From: Chloranthus sessilifolius
Lineage: Eukaryota > Streptophyta > Magnoliopsida > Chloranthales > Chloranthaceae
NCBI GenBank assembly: GCA_021018995.1
Contig: CM037588.1
Location: 147,393,725 to 147,457,724, forward strand
DNA length: 64,000 nucleotides
Reading direction: 5' to 3'
Below are positions 33,985 through 44,420 of the stretch, piece after piece; within the stretch, counting starts at the first letter, position 1, and each line of letters opens with the position of its first letter. Position numbers and translations under genes: made by a program. The notes under the pieces are model-generated. The model made no database searches, was not told the DNA's origin, and saw only the letters and a program-made list of their open reading frames with translations.

Positions 33985-34686
33985 GTGGGATGACCGAGAT
34001 CTCCACAATTGTCATTATAGTAATAATTATTTCGGGGGTAATCGTTTCAGCAACATGTGTCTACATTCTGTTCAGGTTTAAAGCAAAATACAAAGGTACA
34101 TGCTTTTATATTTCAGCCGAAAATTATAAATCGGTGGACAATTTTTAGTATAGAATTTTGCAAATAATTTATGTGGCACGATGTGATTGGCTGCAAAGAG
34201 CAATGCTTGAGCGGCTGACGTGACGCGATATAATTAACTGCACTTACCCACATTAATTGATCCCCACCGTTTATGCAGCCAATTGCATCATATTACATCA
34301 GCCACCTGTACTGTGGCTGCATAAAATCTGTCCTCCATATAATAGTGTCATTTGCTCAAAGTACCTTATATAACGCCTCATATTTTATACTGTCCTTTGC
34401 TCAAAATAACTTATATAATGCCTCATTTTTTCCTCAAATCTACGGGGTCTTATCAGTAACACCCAACAACTCAGGTTTGCAAAACGGAAACGAGATTGAA
34501 GCGACGACGTTATTTGATTTGGTAAATAGTGGAGAAACTCCAGGCCCAACTGATCATAGTGAAGAGGGAAAACAAAGAAATGGACCTTAGTTAGCATTAT
34601 TTAATTTTAGATATGTAGCAGCTGCTACAAACAACTTTTCGGATTCAAATAAGGTTGGGCAAGGAGGATTTGGTGTTGTCTATAAG
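33985..34686 (+). pseudogene. Gene 1 exons 2-3: transmembrane helix, juxtamembrane, kinase P-loop
   Basis: Exon 2 (33985-34095) follows GTGCAG and encodes one TM helix (STIVIIVIIISGVIVSATCV) with a basic FRFKAKYK stop-transfer. Exon 3 (34475-34686) follows CTCAG and runs to [14 protein letters not shown]. The codon at 34588-34590 is TAG where an acidic residue precedes the conserved LFNF-type segment. After it, the same frame continues through the glycine loop GQGGFGVV, so the stop is a point lesion and not a frame loss. Phases 1-1-0 equal those of the paralogue. Confidence 0.88.
34128..34270. mobile_element. Relative of the 7782-7917 foldback MITE in intron 2
   Basis: GGTGGACAATTTTTAGTATA and AATTTATGTGGCACGATGTG resemble the left half of the MITE at 7782. 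The right half is poorly matched. Confidence 0.45.
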
Positions 34687-34800
34687 GTAATTAATTTGCT
34701 AATTGTTTTCTTAAGTGAGTTCATTGTTAATAAGGTTTAGGGATAAGTAGGTTAGCTTATAATTGATGGGGTCATAGTAACGTCCTGCCTTAAAGTCTTT

Positions 34801-35015
34801 GGCCGTGTTTGGGATGGCTCTTTGGAGCCAAAGAGTAGCATCCACTTAGAAGACTAGATTTAAATTGCTCTTTTAAAGAGAATCAAATTCAATTCTTTCA
34901 CTCTCCAAAAGAGCTAAGAGCATTTACAATCAAACACAGTCTCATATTAAAGTACTCTGAGTAAGAGTAGAGAACTGCTTTTTGCCTCCAAAGAGTAATC
35001 CCAAACACAGCCTTT
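34801..35015. mobile_element. hAT-type MITE, 215 bp, TSD AAGTCTTT
   Basis: Left end GGCCGTGTTTGGGATGGC, right end complement GGCTGTGTTTGGGATTAC (with three extra bases outside). AAGTCTTT lies at 34793-34800 and 35016-35023, a perfect 8-bp hAT-style duplication. Non-coding, in intron 3 of gene 1. Confidence 0.8.
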
Positions 35016-35258
35016 AAGTCTTTTGCATTTACCCCCAACTCTCCAACCCCGACCACATACACACATTACAGTGATGCCCTTGCTTTTGTGTCCCTTTACT
35101 TATTACCCTCTACAATGATAGATTCCTGACAAAATAAACTTTGATAGCTTTAAATCGGATGATGGAGGTTTTTTTCGCCCTGATATGTGACCTCCTGGAT
35201 CTTGAGATCATGGGCCTACAATCAAGCGGTCAGATTTTTATTCTACATGGGAGACAAT

Positions 35259-35665
35259 TGTGACGAGCCAGACCCACGTGCCACAATATTATCCGGTTCT
35301 GGGTTTAGGTCCCCGCCCCAATTTTGTTTTTGGCATGGGCTTAAGTCCCTACCCAAAACGCGTTATGACATGTAGCATCCGCAATCACATATAGCTCAAG
35401 GTCAGGATTTTTCCCTATCCGATGTGAGACTATTACAATCCCCCCCACCTTATAGAAAAGCCGTCATCGACTCTGATACCATTCTGTGAAGATCCAGACC
35501 TACATGCCATAATATTGTCCGATTCTGGGCTTAGGTCCCCGCCCCGATTTTGTTTTGGCATGGGCTCTAGTCCCCACCCAAAACGCGTTATGACATGTAG
35601 CGCCCGCAATCACATATAGCCTAGGGTTAAGACTTTTCCCTATCCGATGTGAGATTATTATAACA
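35259..35665 (-). mobile_element. TRIM (miniature LTR retrotransposon), ~407 bp
   Basis: Two ~175-bp direct repeats (35259-35437 and about 35487-35665) start, on the minus strand, TGTAATAGTCTCACATCGGA and TGTTATAATAATCTCACATC, and end CGTCACA/CTTCACA. The ~50-bp interior has the complement of a Met-tRNA primer site (CTCTGATACCATTC, near 35475) and of a polypurine tract (CCCCCCCACC, near 35440). No coding capacity. It interrupts a foldback module (35150-35258 and 35666-35800). A clear TSD was not found. Confidence 0.78.
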
Positions 35666-36186
35666 ACCCAAAAAGTAAAAATGATCACGATTATATGGAT
35701 CGCTTTTCGAGATGTGCTTCATGTGAACAAAAATCTGGCCACTTGATTATAGTCTCCCCATGTCAAGATTCTTTAGGAGAATTGTGGTGAAAAATGATCT
35801 CCCTTGTCTTTAGTGTAGACAACGGTTAGTTTTGTATCGGTCAATGACTGTACATATTTTACTGTGTAAATAGGTGAAACATAGGAGGGAGAGTGTAAAT
35901 AAGACATATCTAGGGGTAAATGCAAGGAACCATTGTTTTCGTAAATATACCCATACCTTGTCATGGATCTCGTTCCTTGTTAGGTAATTTAATTTTATGC
36001 CTGTTTTGATATCTGTTTTTTGAGATACATTTACTTGAAAGAGGGAAAGAAGGCGCAATTGGAAAAAATTGCATGTAGCCATTTTATAAATATATATTTC
36101 AGATTGCATTTGTTCTATGATAACTACCTAAGATTGTAAGTTAGATACCCTTCTAGATAAATATATTTTAAAACTACTATTTAAGA

Positions 36187-36454
36187 GGGATAATTAGAAA
36201 AACAACCTTGAAATATAAACGTTTTAGCAAAACAATCCTGAACTTAAACGTTTAAAAAAAATGGTGCTTTCACGGTTTTCAGAACTTCAAAAATTCGTGT
36301 AAACACCAATTTTTATTTTGTTTTAAAAAAACAATGCTTTCACAGGTTTTTGAAGTTCTGAAAACTGTGAAAGCACTGTTTTTTTTCAAACGTTTAAGTT
36401 TGGGATTGTTTTGCTAAAACGTTTGTTTTTCAAGGTTGTTTTTCTAAAGTGCCC
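36187..36454. mobile_element. MULE-type MITE, 268 bp, 9-bp TSD
   Basis: A near-complete foldback: TTAGAAAAACAACCTTGAAA at the left and the complement at the right, about 100-bp arms. TATTTAAGA lies at 36178-36186 and 36455-36463. Non-coding. Confidence 0.88.
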
Positions 36455-36524
36455 TATTTAAGAGGGTATGCCAGGTATCCTCTGAGGTAAATATTTTTCA
36501 AAAAATATAAATATTTATACCTTT

Positions 36525-36529
<5 letters not shown>

Positions 36530-36558
<29 letters not shown>
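36530..36558. repeat. (CT)n microsatellite
   Basis: About 28 bp of CT dinucleotides directly upstream of the hAT-like element at 36568. Confidence 0.95.
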
Positions 36559-36559
<1 letters not shown>

Positions 36560-36567
36560 GTCCAAAT

Positions 36568-37073
36568 AGGGTTGTCAACGGTTCGGGTCAAGATATTTTA
36601 TTAGATCGGCCACATAAACTTGACACATCGAGTCGGGCAACAGACATTCGACCCGACCTTCGGGTCAGGTTGGGTCAACCGAGAAGTAACACAGGTATTT
36701 GCCTAGTCGGGTCTACCCGACCACGTTATTTTATATCGAAAAGGTGTAAAAAATGGTGGTTTTTTATGAGGTTGGTTAGATTTAAGTATGGTGTAAAGTT
36801 GGGTTTGGTTTTCGGGTTGCATCGGGCCGGCTTTAGAGCATCATCCGGTTTGTTGGAGATAATATATTAAGTATGGTGTGTTTTAGAGTTGTAGGTAATG
36901 TGGGATTAATATATTGCCTACAACTCTAACACACACCATACTTAATATATTATCTCCAACACAGTCAGGTCAAGTGCACCATTTTGGCCGAGTCAGGTCG
37001 GGTCAGGCATTTACAATTATGTTATTGAGCAGAAAAAAAATTTTGACCCAACCCAACCCGATGACAACCCGAG
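36568..37073. mobile_element. hAT-like non-autonomous element, 506 bp, TSD GTCCAAAT
   Basis: Starts AGGGTTGTCAACGG and ends CGATGACAACCCGAG (inverted GGGTTGTC). GTCCAAAT is at 36560-36567 and 37074-37081. The interior is full of GGGTCGGG and GACCCGAC words. It contains a nested hairpin (36851-36959). Confidence 0.85.
36851..36959. mobile_element. Hairpin MITE nested in the hAT-like element
   Basis: 48-bp arms (36851-36898 and 36912-36959) are reverse complements with about two mismatches and a 13-bp loop. Ends are GTTGGAGATAATATATT and its complement. No coding capacity. Confidence 0.75.
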
Positions 37074-38357
37074 GTCCAAATCCTGCAATAATTTTGATAG
37101 TATTTGCCTTAAAAATTAAATATTAATCCGTGCTAGAGGTAAGAATGTCTTGTAGGATGCCTGCTCACTCAGTTGGTGATCTGACTCAATCCGTGCTAGA
37201 GGTCCAAATCTTGCTACCTACTTAGTTGGTGCTCTGACTTACGACTATAAAATCTTTGAATGCACCAACTTCATATTTTCCTTTTTTTTTTTTTTTTTCA
37301 AACAACAAAAAAAATCGCACCCACCCTATAAAATAAACATTTCATCTCCGGCAACATCTCTTCTCTGGCAAGACCTCGGGATACCTTTCTGAACAAGCCC
37401 ACAAGGAAGAACAAGAAACCCCACCATACAAATAAATAACAAAAGACCCATGAAATCCTCTTGAATCCATTGAAACCTTCTTAAAACCCTAAGCAAAAGT
37501 GGGTTTCATGGGTTTCATTATATTCTAGAAGAAGAAGTAAGTTTCAAGGTCTCATTCTACAGGAAGACTCGCGAGAATGGAGTACCCGTCAGAATGGAGG
37601 AGGTGAAAGAAGATTATGAAAGGCACCCGAATGGGGGAGAAAGAACATGAAGAAAGGCACCCCCCATAAGTGCGCGCTACACTTATCATGACCCACGGAA
37701 TCTTTAAGGACACCCACAAAAACAATAAGAGTATCTCTCTTTGCGCCCAGCCAATCTCTGAAATTGCCCACATTTTAACATGTGAAAAGAAACTCCTCGA
37801 GTTTTTTCGGTCGGGGAGAGGAATACAGGCCTACATTTTATCAGACGGTCAGATGTGTTAATTCTTCCACGTGGCACACTGATCTTGCGAAAATAGAGTT
37901 TTTGCATATAAAAATTGGTGACTGTCTTGATTCAAACAATAGAGATAGTTTTTCTAGCCTAATCATCTACAGAACTAATCTTTTACTGCAATGGCACACA
38001 TTTATACGGTATGTTTTTTTGGTCATTTAACTCGTTTCTTGAGTGGGAGAACTATTACTCCTTTGAACCCGAAACCTCTCCGGCTACTCTCTGTCATCTC
38101 CAACACCTCTTCGGCACCCACATCTTTCTTCTTCTTTTTCTTCCTCAACTTCAACCTTCGCAATAACGATGGCGGCATAACTAAAAAATTCTTTTCTTCT
38201 TCATTTTCTTCCTCAACTTCGGCGCAACGACGACACTAGCATCATCAAAGCACCATCTTCTTCTTCTTTTCTTTTTTACTCATCTCTAACGAAAACTTAA
38301 AAATTCATAAACAAAAAAAAAAAAAAAAACCTAAAACCTAAAACCTAAAAAAAAAAT

Positions 38358-38519
38358 CACTACAAAAATAAGGTGTTTCAACGGCGGCCAAAAACTGCCG
38401 CTATTAACAAAAACATGCCGCTAGTAGTCCAGTTGTTATTAAAACAAGAAGTTTTTTTATTAATAGCGACAATTTTTTACTGCCAAAAACTTCCGCTAAT
38501 AGTCTTATTTTTTGTAGTG
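38358..38519. mobile_element. CACTA-like MITE, 162 bp
   Basis: Begins CACTACAAAAATAAGG and ends TTATTTTTTGTAGTG, with GCCGCTATTAAC and TAATAGCGAC inside. The flanking trinucleotides AAT and AAC match at two of three positions, so the TSD is not clean. Confidence 0.7.
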
Positions 38520-38981
38520 AACCCTAAACTTGTGACAGTAGGCACATACCGTCAAATATAATAATTTGACAGTGAGAAACCACTTTGAAATTTAAAAGAC
38601 TGGCAGTTGCTGCTCATTGCTAATCTTTTACAACTCACAGTGGGTACTGACCGTTACAAGTTCAATGGTAGTTTTCTTAGGTTTTAAGATTTTTTCGTAT
38701 TTCTTAGATTTAGGTTCTTTTTTTTTGTATAATTTTTTTTATTGTGGTTGGCAACTCAGTGATGTTGCGAGTTCTTAGAGAAGAAGAAGAAGATGGTTAT
38801 TCAGTGATGACGACGAGTGATGGCCGGAGTAGAAGGAGAAGAAGGTGGGTGAGTGCTTCAGATAAGTGAGTGCCCCCGAAAGAGAAATTATATGTGGGTG
38901 CACCTTTTCCTGACTGCCCTTGCCCCCTAAAAGAATTACATTTCATTAAGTGGGCGATCTCAGAGAAAGACAGTTCTCTAT

Positions 38982-39098
38982 ATGGGCGCTTTTAGAATTT
39001 GGGTAGGCGCTAACAGAGGTACCCAAAAAATGAAAGATAGGTCTCTGCATGGGCGCTTTCAGAAATTGGGTAGGTGCTAACAGAGGTACCCAAAAAAT
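38982..39098. repeat. Two-copy tandem repeat, 67-bp period
   Basis: ATGGGCGCTTTTAGAA at 38982 and ATGGGCGCTTTCAGAA at 39049, each followed by GGGTAGG(C/T)GCTAACAGAG and GTACCCAAAAAAT. Confidence 0.85.
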
Positions 39099-40715
39099 AA
39101 TTAGGTACTCGCACATGTGTACGTAGGTGCGCAACAAGATTCTGTGGATGCTATTAAAGGTACCTTATTTGTATTGCATTCTAATCAATCATTATTTGGT
39201 AAAACACCTTTTGATGATTATGCATATGTTTTTCACCAAGCCAAGCCATGAAAGAGAAAAATCAGATATTAAGATTGTGTATATTTTTTTAATAGTTAAT
39301 ATTAAAGTGCTCCCATCAAATTATCTCAGTCCTCTTGTATTCATGATTATTTGATTAAGACATGTACCGATGCTAAAATGTTAAGTGAATTATTCAGATT
39401 GATCAAAGATATGCATTATGTGCCATAAAAGTAAGCTGTCATAGTCCTATATGTGATTATGAATAATTGGTCAACAAACGCGATCTCTATTTACATTGTG
39501 CAAGCTCTGGATTTATAGCAATGCCCCTACTTTATTATCGCTTACAAATGAAAAATAGAAAAATAAAAACAAAACAAAATATGGGCATTCCCATTCAAAC
39601 AACGCAAAGTTACAGCCATTCTTAGGGGTATCAATGGGCCAAGCTTGAGGCCGGCCTGACCGGCCCCGTAATGTGCCGGGTATGTGCCAAGGTAGGTAGG
39701 CCTGATGCATTAATGGACTAGCCCAGCCCTCCCTGATTAGTAACCCGGAGCGGGTATGGGCTAGTTCCAAAAGCTAGATTGAAAGCCGACTCATTTAATC
39801 CTTGCCTGAATTCGGCTCGAATGCATCAAAGGAGTTATTTTATTTTGAAAAAGTCGGGTGACCCCTAGACCGGACCTGCTCGGCCCAATTCGTCATGGTT
39901 GGATATGGACTAATGCATGGTAAGTAATTGGGCCGATATGAGTTAGTTAGAAAAGCCCAAGTATGCTCAACATGTTAAGGCCTGAAACTGGCCCATTGAG
40001 ACTCCTAGACATTCTTAACTGAGTTTTTTTTAATTTTTTTTTATAGGGCAATCTACATGGGGGACAAGAAATAGCTGTAAAACGATTGTCCAAGAGGTCT
40101 GGACAAGGGATAGAAGAGTTCAAGAATGAGATTATGTTGATAGTAAAATTGCAGCATAGAAATCTTGTTAGGCTTCTAGGGTGTTGCATTCCATGTGAAG
40201 AGAAAATGTTACTCTATGAATATATGCCCAATAAAAGTTTGGATTCCTTTATTTTTCGTAAGGTTTTCCCCTTGCTACCCAAAATTTTCATTAAAAAGTT
40301 TTATTTTAGCTGTAAAGTCTTTTCTTCTTTCTCTTATGCATTGACTAACAACTCAAACCTATGGATATATGTGAATCTCTTCAGATCCAATAAAGCAAGG
40401 GCTGCTAGATTGGAAGAAGCGCTTCAACATTATCGAAGGAGTTGCTCGAGGACTCCTCTATCTTCATCGAGATTTGAGGTTAAGAATAATTCATCGAGAC
40501 TTGAAAGCAAGCAACATTTTGTTAGATGAAGAGATGAACCCCAAAATTTCCGACTTCGGCATGGCAAAGATCTTTGGAGGAAATCAAAACCAAGAAAATA
40601 CAAACAGAGTAGTTGGGACATAGTAAGTACTCCATACTATATGTAGCCATAAAAAAATAGATATAGGCAAAGTCGTGCATTCACTCAATTGAGTTGGCTC
40701 AAGTTCTCTCTCTAA

Positions 40716-40890
40716 GGGACCATTGCTTGATGCGATGGTAAAAACTTGGGCTGCCAAGAGTGAAACGACAGGTTTCAATCTGGAGAGCAGCTACTTTGTG
40801 CGTAAAAAGCCAAAAGTTAGGTTTGTGTCCGTCCACCCCTCCCAACACCTCATAAGCACAAGAATAGCACTAGGTAATGACCTTTTTGGC
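40716..40890 (+). mobile_element. SINE (Au-like, tRNA-derived) in intron 5
   Basis: GATGCGATGGTAAAAACTTG, ACGACAGGTTTCAATCTGG and CAGCTACTTTGTGCGTAAAA resemble the body of the plant Au SINE family. It is bracketed by an 18-bp duplication, CTCAAGTTCTCTCTCTAA at 40698-40715 and CTCAAGTTCTCTCGCTAA at 40891-40908 (17 of 18 identical). Confidence 0.75.
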
Positions 40891-41119
40891 CTCAAGTTCT
40901 CTCGCTAAAGTCACTTGTGATCAAATGTGCAATGGCTATATGGCTCCTGAGTACGTGATGGGAGGCATGTTCTCTGTGAAGTCTGATGTCTATAGCTTTG
41001 GAGTTTTACTACTAGAGATTGTGAGTGGCAAGAAGAACACTAGTTTCCACAGCTCTGAACACTGTCTAAGCCTTCTAGAATATGTAAGTACACAATCTCT
41101 TTCAATGATTCTAAACTCT

Positions 41120-41308
41120 ACACCTCAGCGGGTTTGGTGTCATGGCCAGGTACCAGCCTCTAGAAGCGAGAGATCTGAGTTCGAATTTCCTACCTTGAGG
41201 CCACCCTAGGAATTTTATCCCATATTGACCCAGCTCGTGCTAAACTTGGGGCATGCACTAAAAGGCCTTGACACCCAAGTTATAAAAAATAAAAATAAAA
41301 ATAAAAAA
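41120..41308 (+). mobile_element. tRNA-derived SINE in intron 6
   Basis: GGTGTCATGGCCAGGTACCA resembles a pol III A box region and GAGTTCGAATTTCC a B box. The tail is (AAAAT)n near 41285-41308. The 13-bp duplication GATTCTAAACTCT is at 41107-41119 and, after splitting by the MITE at 41317, is completed at 41517-41529. Confidence 0.75.
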
Positions 41309-41316
41309 GATTCTAA

Positions 41317-41516
41317 GGACAATGGTCAGGTCCAACTGGTTGATCCGGATTTTGTGTTCAACCAGATCTACAGTCCTTAGATAGAAGAGAGTCTTGACTT
41401 TTATGATTTCCATTTTTATAGGATGATATTCAGTCAAGATTCTCCTATATCAAAGGGCCACAAATCTGGTTGAACACAAAATCCAGTTCAACCAGTTGGA
41501 CCTGACAATTGCCCAA
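41317..41516. mobile_element. hAT-type MITE (200 bp) inside the SINE target duplication
   Basis: Arms starting GGACAATGGTCAGGTCCAAC and ending in the near complement (GTTGGACCTGACAATTGCC), about 50 bp each. GATTCTAA at 41309-41316 and 41517-41524 is the 8-bp TSD. Confidence 0.75.
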
Positions 41517-42091
41517 GATTCTAAACTCTTTTATCTTGAATATTATAATTGAAATTAAATTTTTTTCAGGCATGGACACTATGGAAGGAAAACAGAGCAA
41601 TGGAGTTGATAGAACCAGCAATTAGGGATTCCTACTCTATGCCTGAGTTGCTGAGATGCATAAATGTGGGGCTTTTGTGTGTTCAAGACCATGCTATTGA
41701 GAGACCAACCATGTCTTGTGTTGTTTTAATGCTGGAAAGTGAGTTAGCAACTCAACCAATGCCCAGCCAACCCACTTTTTCTATGAGTTATAATACAGTT
41801 AGCGTACCTACGGAAATTCCTCAACATGTTTCTACAAATGAGGTAACTATAACTGCAATCCTAGGACGATAGAAATATATATATGGGTGTAAAACTCTAC
41901 ACCATCCCATGATTTCTTATCTTATTGACTTCTATATACAATGGCCTCTCCTATCTATATGCATCATTTCCACCCCTCTTTTGTTAATACATTAGAAGGC
42001 TTGATAAACCTGCTTCTGCTTATACTATTTATCTCTACATAGTGGATCTTCTGTTATTTTATTGACGTTGATTCCATTATGTCAATTGATA

Positions 42092-42230
42092 CTACAAAAA
42101 ACAAGACTACTAGCGGCAGCCAAAAATTGCTGCTATTAATAAAAGACAGCCGCTAATACCCTTGCCTCTAATAGTCTTAATAGTTTTTTTATTAATAGCA
42201 GCAGTTTTTTGGAGCTAATAGTCTTATGTT
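42092..42230. mobile_element. Decayed CACTA-like MITE
   Basis: ACTACAAAAAACAAGACTAC, GCGGCAGCCAAAAATTGC and TTAATAGCAGCAGTTTTTT match the family at 38358. The right end is eroded. Confidence 0.55.
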
Positions 42231-43094
42231 TAGATTTTGATTCAGCATAGTCGGGTTTTCACAGGCCATGCTAATCGGATATAGATTTAAAATTGTTGGA
42301 AATACATGCAAAAGAACAATATATATATATATATATATATATATCAAGCTGAGTCGGATGCATATTAGTAATTGTAGAAAAATAATTGGAAAGAATGAAA
42401 ACAAAAATTAAAAGAGATGGAATTAAGGGTATATCTTAGAGGTACGTTACAATAAACACTTTCTCTAAACGTTATATGTCTCATTCTGGTTAGAACGCGA
42501 TAACAAAAGAGAACAACAAACACGCTCTTGGAATACAATCAACCCCAGCCCTATGTAATTCTTCTTTATATTTGCACTCATAAAAAGATCTGAACACTAC
42601 GTAATATGCCCAAAAATAATAATGAAACAAATATAAAAGAACTTCTTATCTTGTTTTGTCTTTTTTCTTGTGTATGTAAAAAGTAGAAAAATATTTCTTT
42701 AAATGAACATTGAAAGGTTGCAAAAGTAACCTTTTGGATAAAGAGATAAACGTTAAGGTATCATTTCATAATAAAAAAATAGCAGTTAAAACCTTTTCAC
42801 AAAACTACCCGTTGAGACACCTTTCCAGAGAAAAAGATACTAGTACACATTTTCAGAGGAAAAAAATTTAAAAAAAAATAATAATAAGTAAATAAAATGT
42901 CAACAATAATTGACACGTTTTTTAAAAGGGTTAAGATTTAAAGATTTAAAAATTTACCGTACTACAAAATAGGTGTATCTAAGAGATAATTACCGTACTT
43001 TATCACTAAAAATTGTATACCTTATTTTATTAGGTGTAACTTGAAATAAATCAAGAAATAAAGTTATTTAAAACTCTTAAAAATATATATTTAT
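42231..43094. other. AT-rich intergenic sequence
   Basis: No gene. It includes an (AT)n run near 42318-42345 and otherwise unremarkable A+T-rich text. Confidence 0.5.
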
Positions 43095-44420
43095 TTATTA
43101 CTTTAGAATATAATAAATATTTTAAGTAATTTAAAAAAAAAAAAAAAAAATTCTTTTTGTTTTGTTTGTTTAGTGCGTTGGTTTTTAGGGAATAGAAGTT
43201 TCATTTTTGTATATAATGAGAAAAGTACGAAAATGCGCCCTATTTATATTTTTATTACAAAAGCCGTAAAAAAAAATAATTATGAAAATGCGCCTGATAC
43301 GGGCCCGCATTCGTACGCATTCTCCATGCATGTGCCGAATGCCTAATAAAAGAATTTAAAAAAAAAAAAAAAAAAATAGGAATTTGTTGGCAAGGGAAAC
43401 TTTATAATTATTCATTAAAATTGATCAATGCCCTGAGTGAGTTGATATGTATGGTTGCCCATTTCAGGTACGTGGGGCACTGTTTCGAAAGAAAAAACGG
43501 CGTTTGATTTTTTTATAATAAAAAATGGCACCGGGCATTGTTTTGTAAAAAGCTCAAATAAATAGTCTCATATTTGTAAGTGTAAAAAGTGATCCATACT
43601 ATATATAGAACCGTTTACCTTCTATTCTTGTTTGATAATAAGAAGAGAAGAGTGTGTCTAGTGGTGAGCCGTCGCGTTCACGCATGTATGCGTGACGATT
43701 GGCGCTTTAGGCGCACGCACTTAGCACGTGCGCATTGTAGCGAGGAGCCCACTATAATTTTAAATTTTTGACCAAGTTGATCCAACGGTCAGATTATTAG
43801 TGGACCGGGTCGGGTCTAATGGGTCATTAATTAGTAGGTTAATTCAATTCTATTGGCCTATTGGGTCAAACGGATTGGTCAAATGTTGGTCATTTATATG
43901 ATCGTTGGAACTAATCATTTCATAACCGCTTATAAAGGTATGCAACTTTTTGAATTTAAACTCGAATAGGTACAACTTTTCATTTAGCCGTGAGATGGTG
44001 TAGTTGGGATCTCTGAAAGATCTGAGCCGTCCAAAATATGATTGTTGATTCAACAGTCAATTGAAAAGGCACTTGAGATCTATAAAAGGAGATCTTTAGA
44101 CACAAATGAGATACTCTGAAATCCATCGAATTTCTTTGCATACAAATTAGAGAATTCTCTTGTTTTCATCTTTTATTCGGTACTTTATTAGATAGAGTTT
44201 TCTAGGTGATCTTTTACTATTGAAAAATAATGGATCTCCTCTAAGAGATTGGGCTCGTTTTATCCTGGAAACGTATCGCTGAAAACCTTTTGCAAACTTA
44301 AGAATTTACTTGAGTAAGGAGCGAATAACGTTTTAAAGATAACGACTATATGCCTCGAGTTTAATATCTCTTGCTGAATTTCATCATTTTCGAATTTCTG
44401 ATCGTAATTTTTTCGAACAC
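43095..44420 (+). mobile_element. Relic of the same copia family: LTR plus start of internal region
   Basis: Text parallels the reverse complement of 25205-25871 and 30300-30988: AATAAATATTTTAAGTAAT, GGTTTTTAGGGAATAGA, then (after a ~340-bp insertion, about 43215-43555) TTCTATTCTTGTTTGATAAT and AAGAGAAGAGTGTGTCTAGT. It continues past the LTR end into 5' leader sequence (CTTGAGTAAGGAGCGAATAA near 44315). No Gag frame follows, so it is truncated. Confidence 0.65.

Larger units (their letters stand above)
2718..41872 (+). pseudogene. G-type lectin S-receptor-like Ser/Thr kinase, disrupted, with giant intron (gene 1)
   Basis: The family is plasma-membrane receptor kinases with an extracellular B-lectin, S-locus glycoprotein, EGF-like and PAN modules, one TM helix and a cytosolic kinase. 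All exons can be placed by frame and GT-AG sites: 2718-3463, 3939-4489, 33985-34095, 34475-34686, 40047-40257, 40385-40622, 40933-41083, 41570-41872 (2523 nt, 840 residue-equivalents). Phases match the paralogue at 49207-52488 exon for exon, apart from the extra interruption 3464-3938. Two lesions break it: an in-frame TAG at 34588-34590 (codon 508, just before the kinase), and AA instead of AG at 40931-40932 before exon 6. Intron 1 is 29,495 bp and intron 3 is 5,360 bp, both full of transposons. Kinase motifs ([23 protein letters not shown]) are still well preserved, so decay is recent, or the truncated receptor has a use. Confidence 0.85.
40047..41872 (+). pseudogene. Gene 1 exons 4-7: kinase domain
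   Basis: Exon 4 (40047-40257) has [19 protein letters not shown] with the catalytic lysine. Exon 5 (40385-40622) has [20 protein letters not shown] and DFG. Exon 6 (40933-41083) has APEYVMGG and [13 protein letters not shown]. Exon 7 (41570-41872) has RCINVGLLCVQD, the C-lobe end and stop TAG. All phases fit. The acceptor before exon 6 reads GTGCAA where the paralogue has TTGCAG, and no nearby AG gives an open frame; the closest one (40909-40910) leads to an immediate stop. A SINE lies in intron 5, and a SINE plus a MITE in intron 6. Confidence 0.9.

Noticed and set aside
37552..37907. Overlapping frames near 37.6-37.9 kb
   Set aside because: Short, mutually overlapping in several frames, no domain, lying within intron 3 of gene 1.
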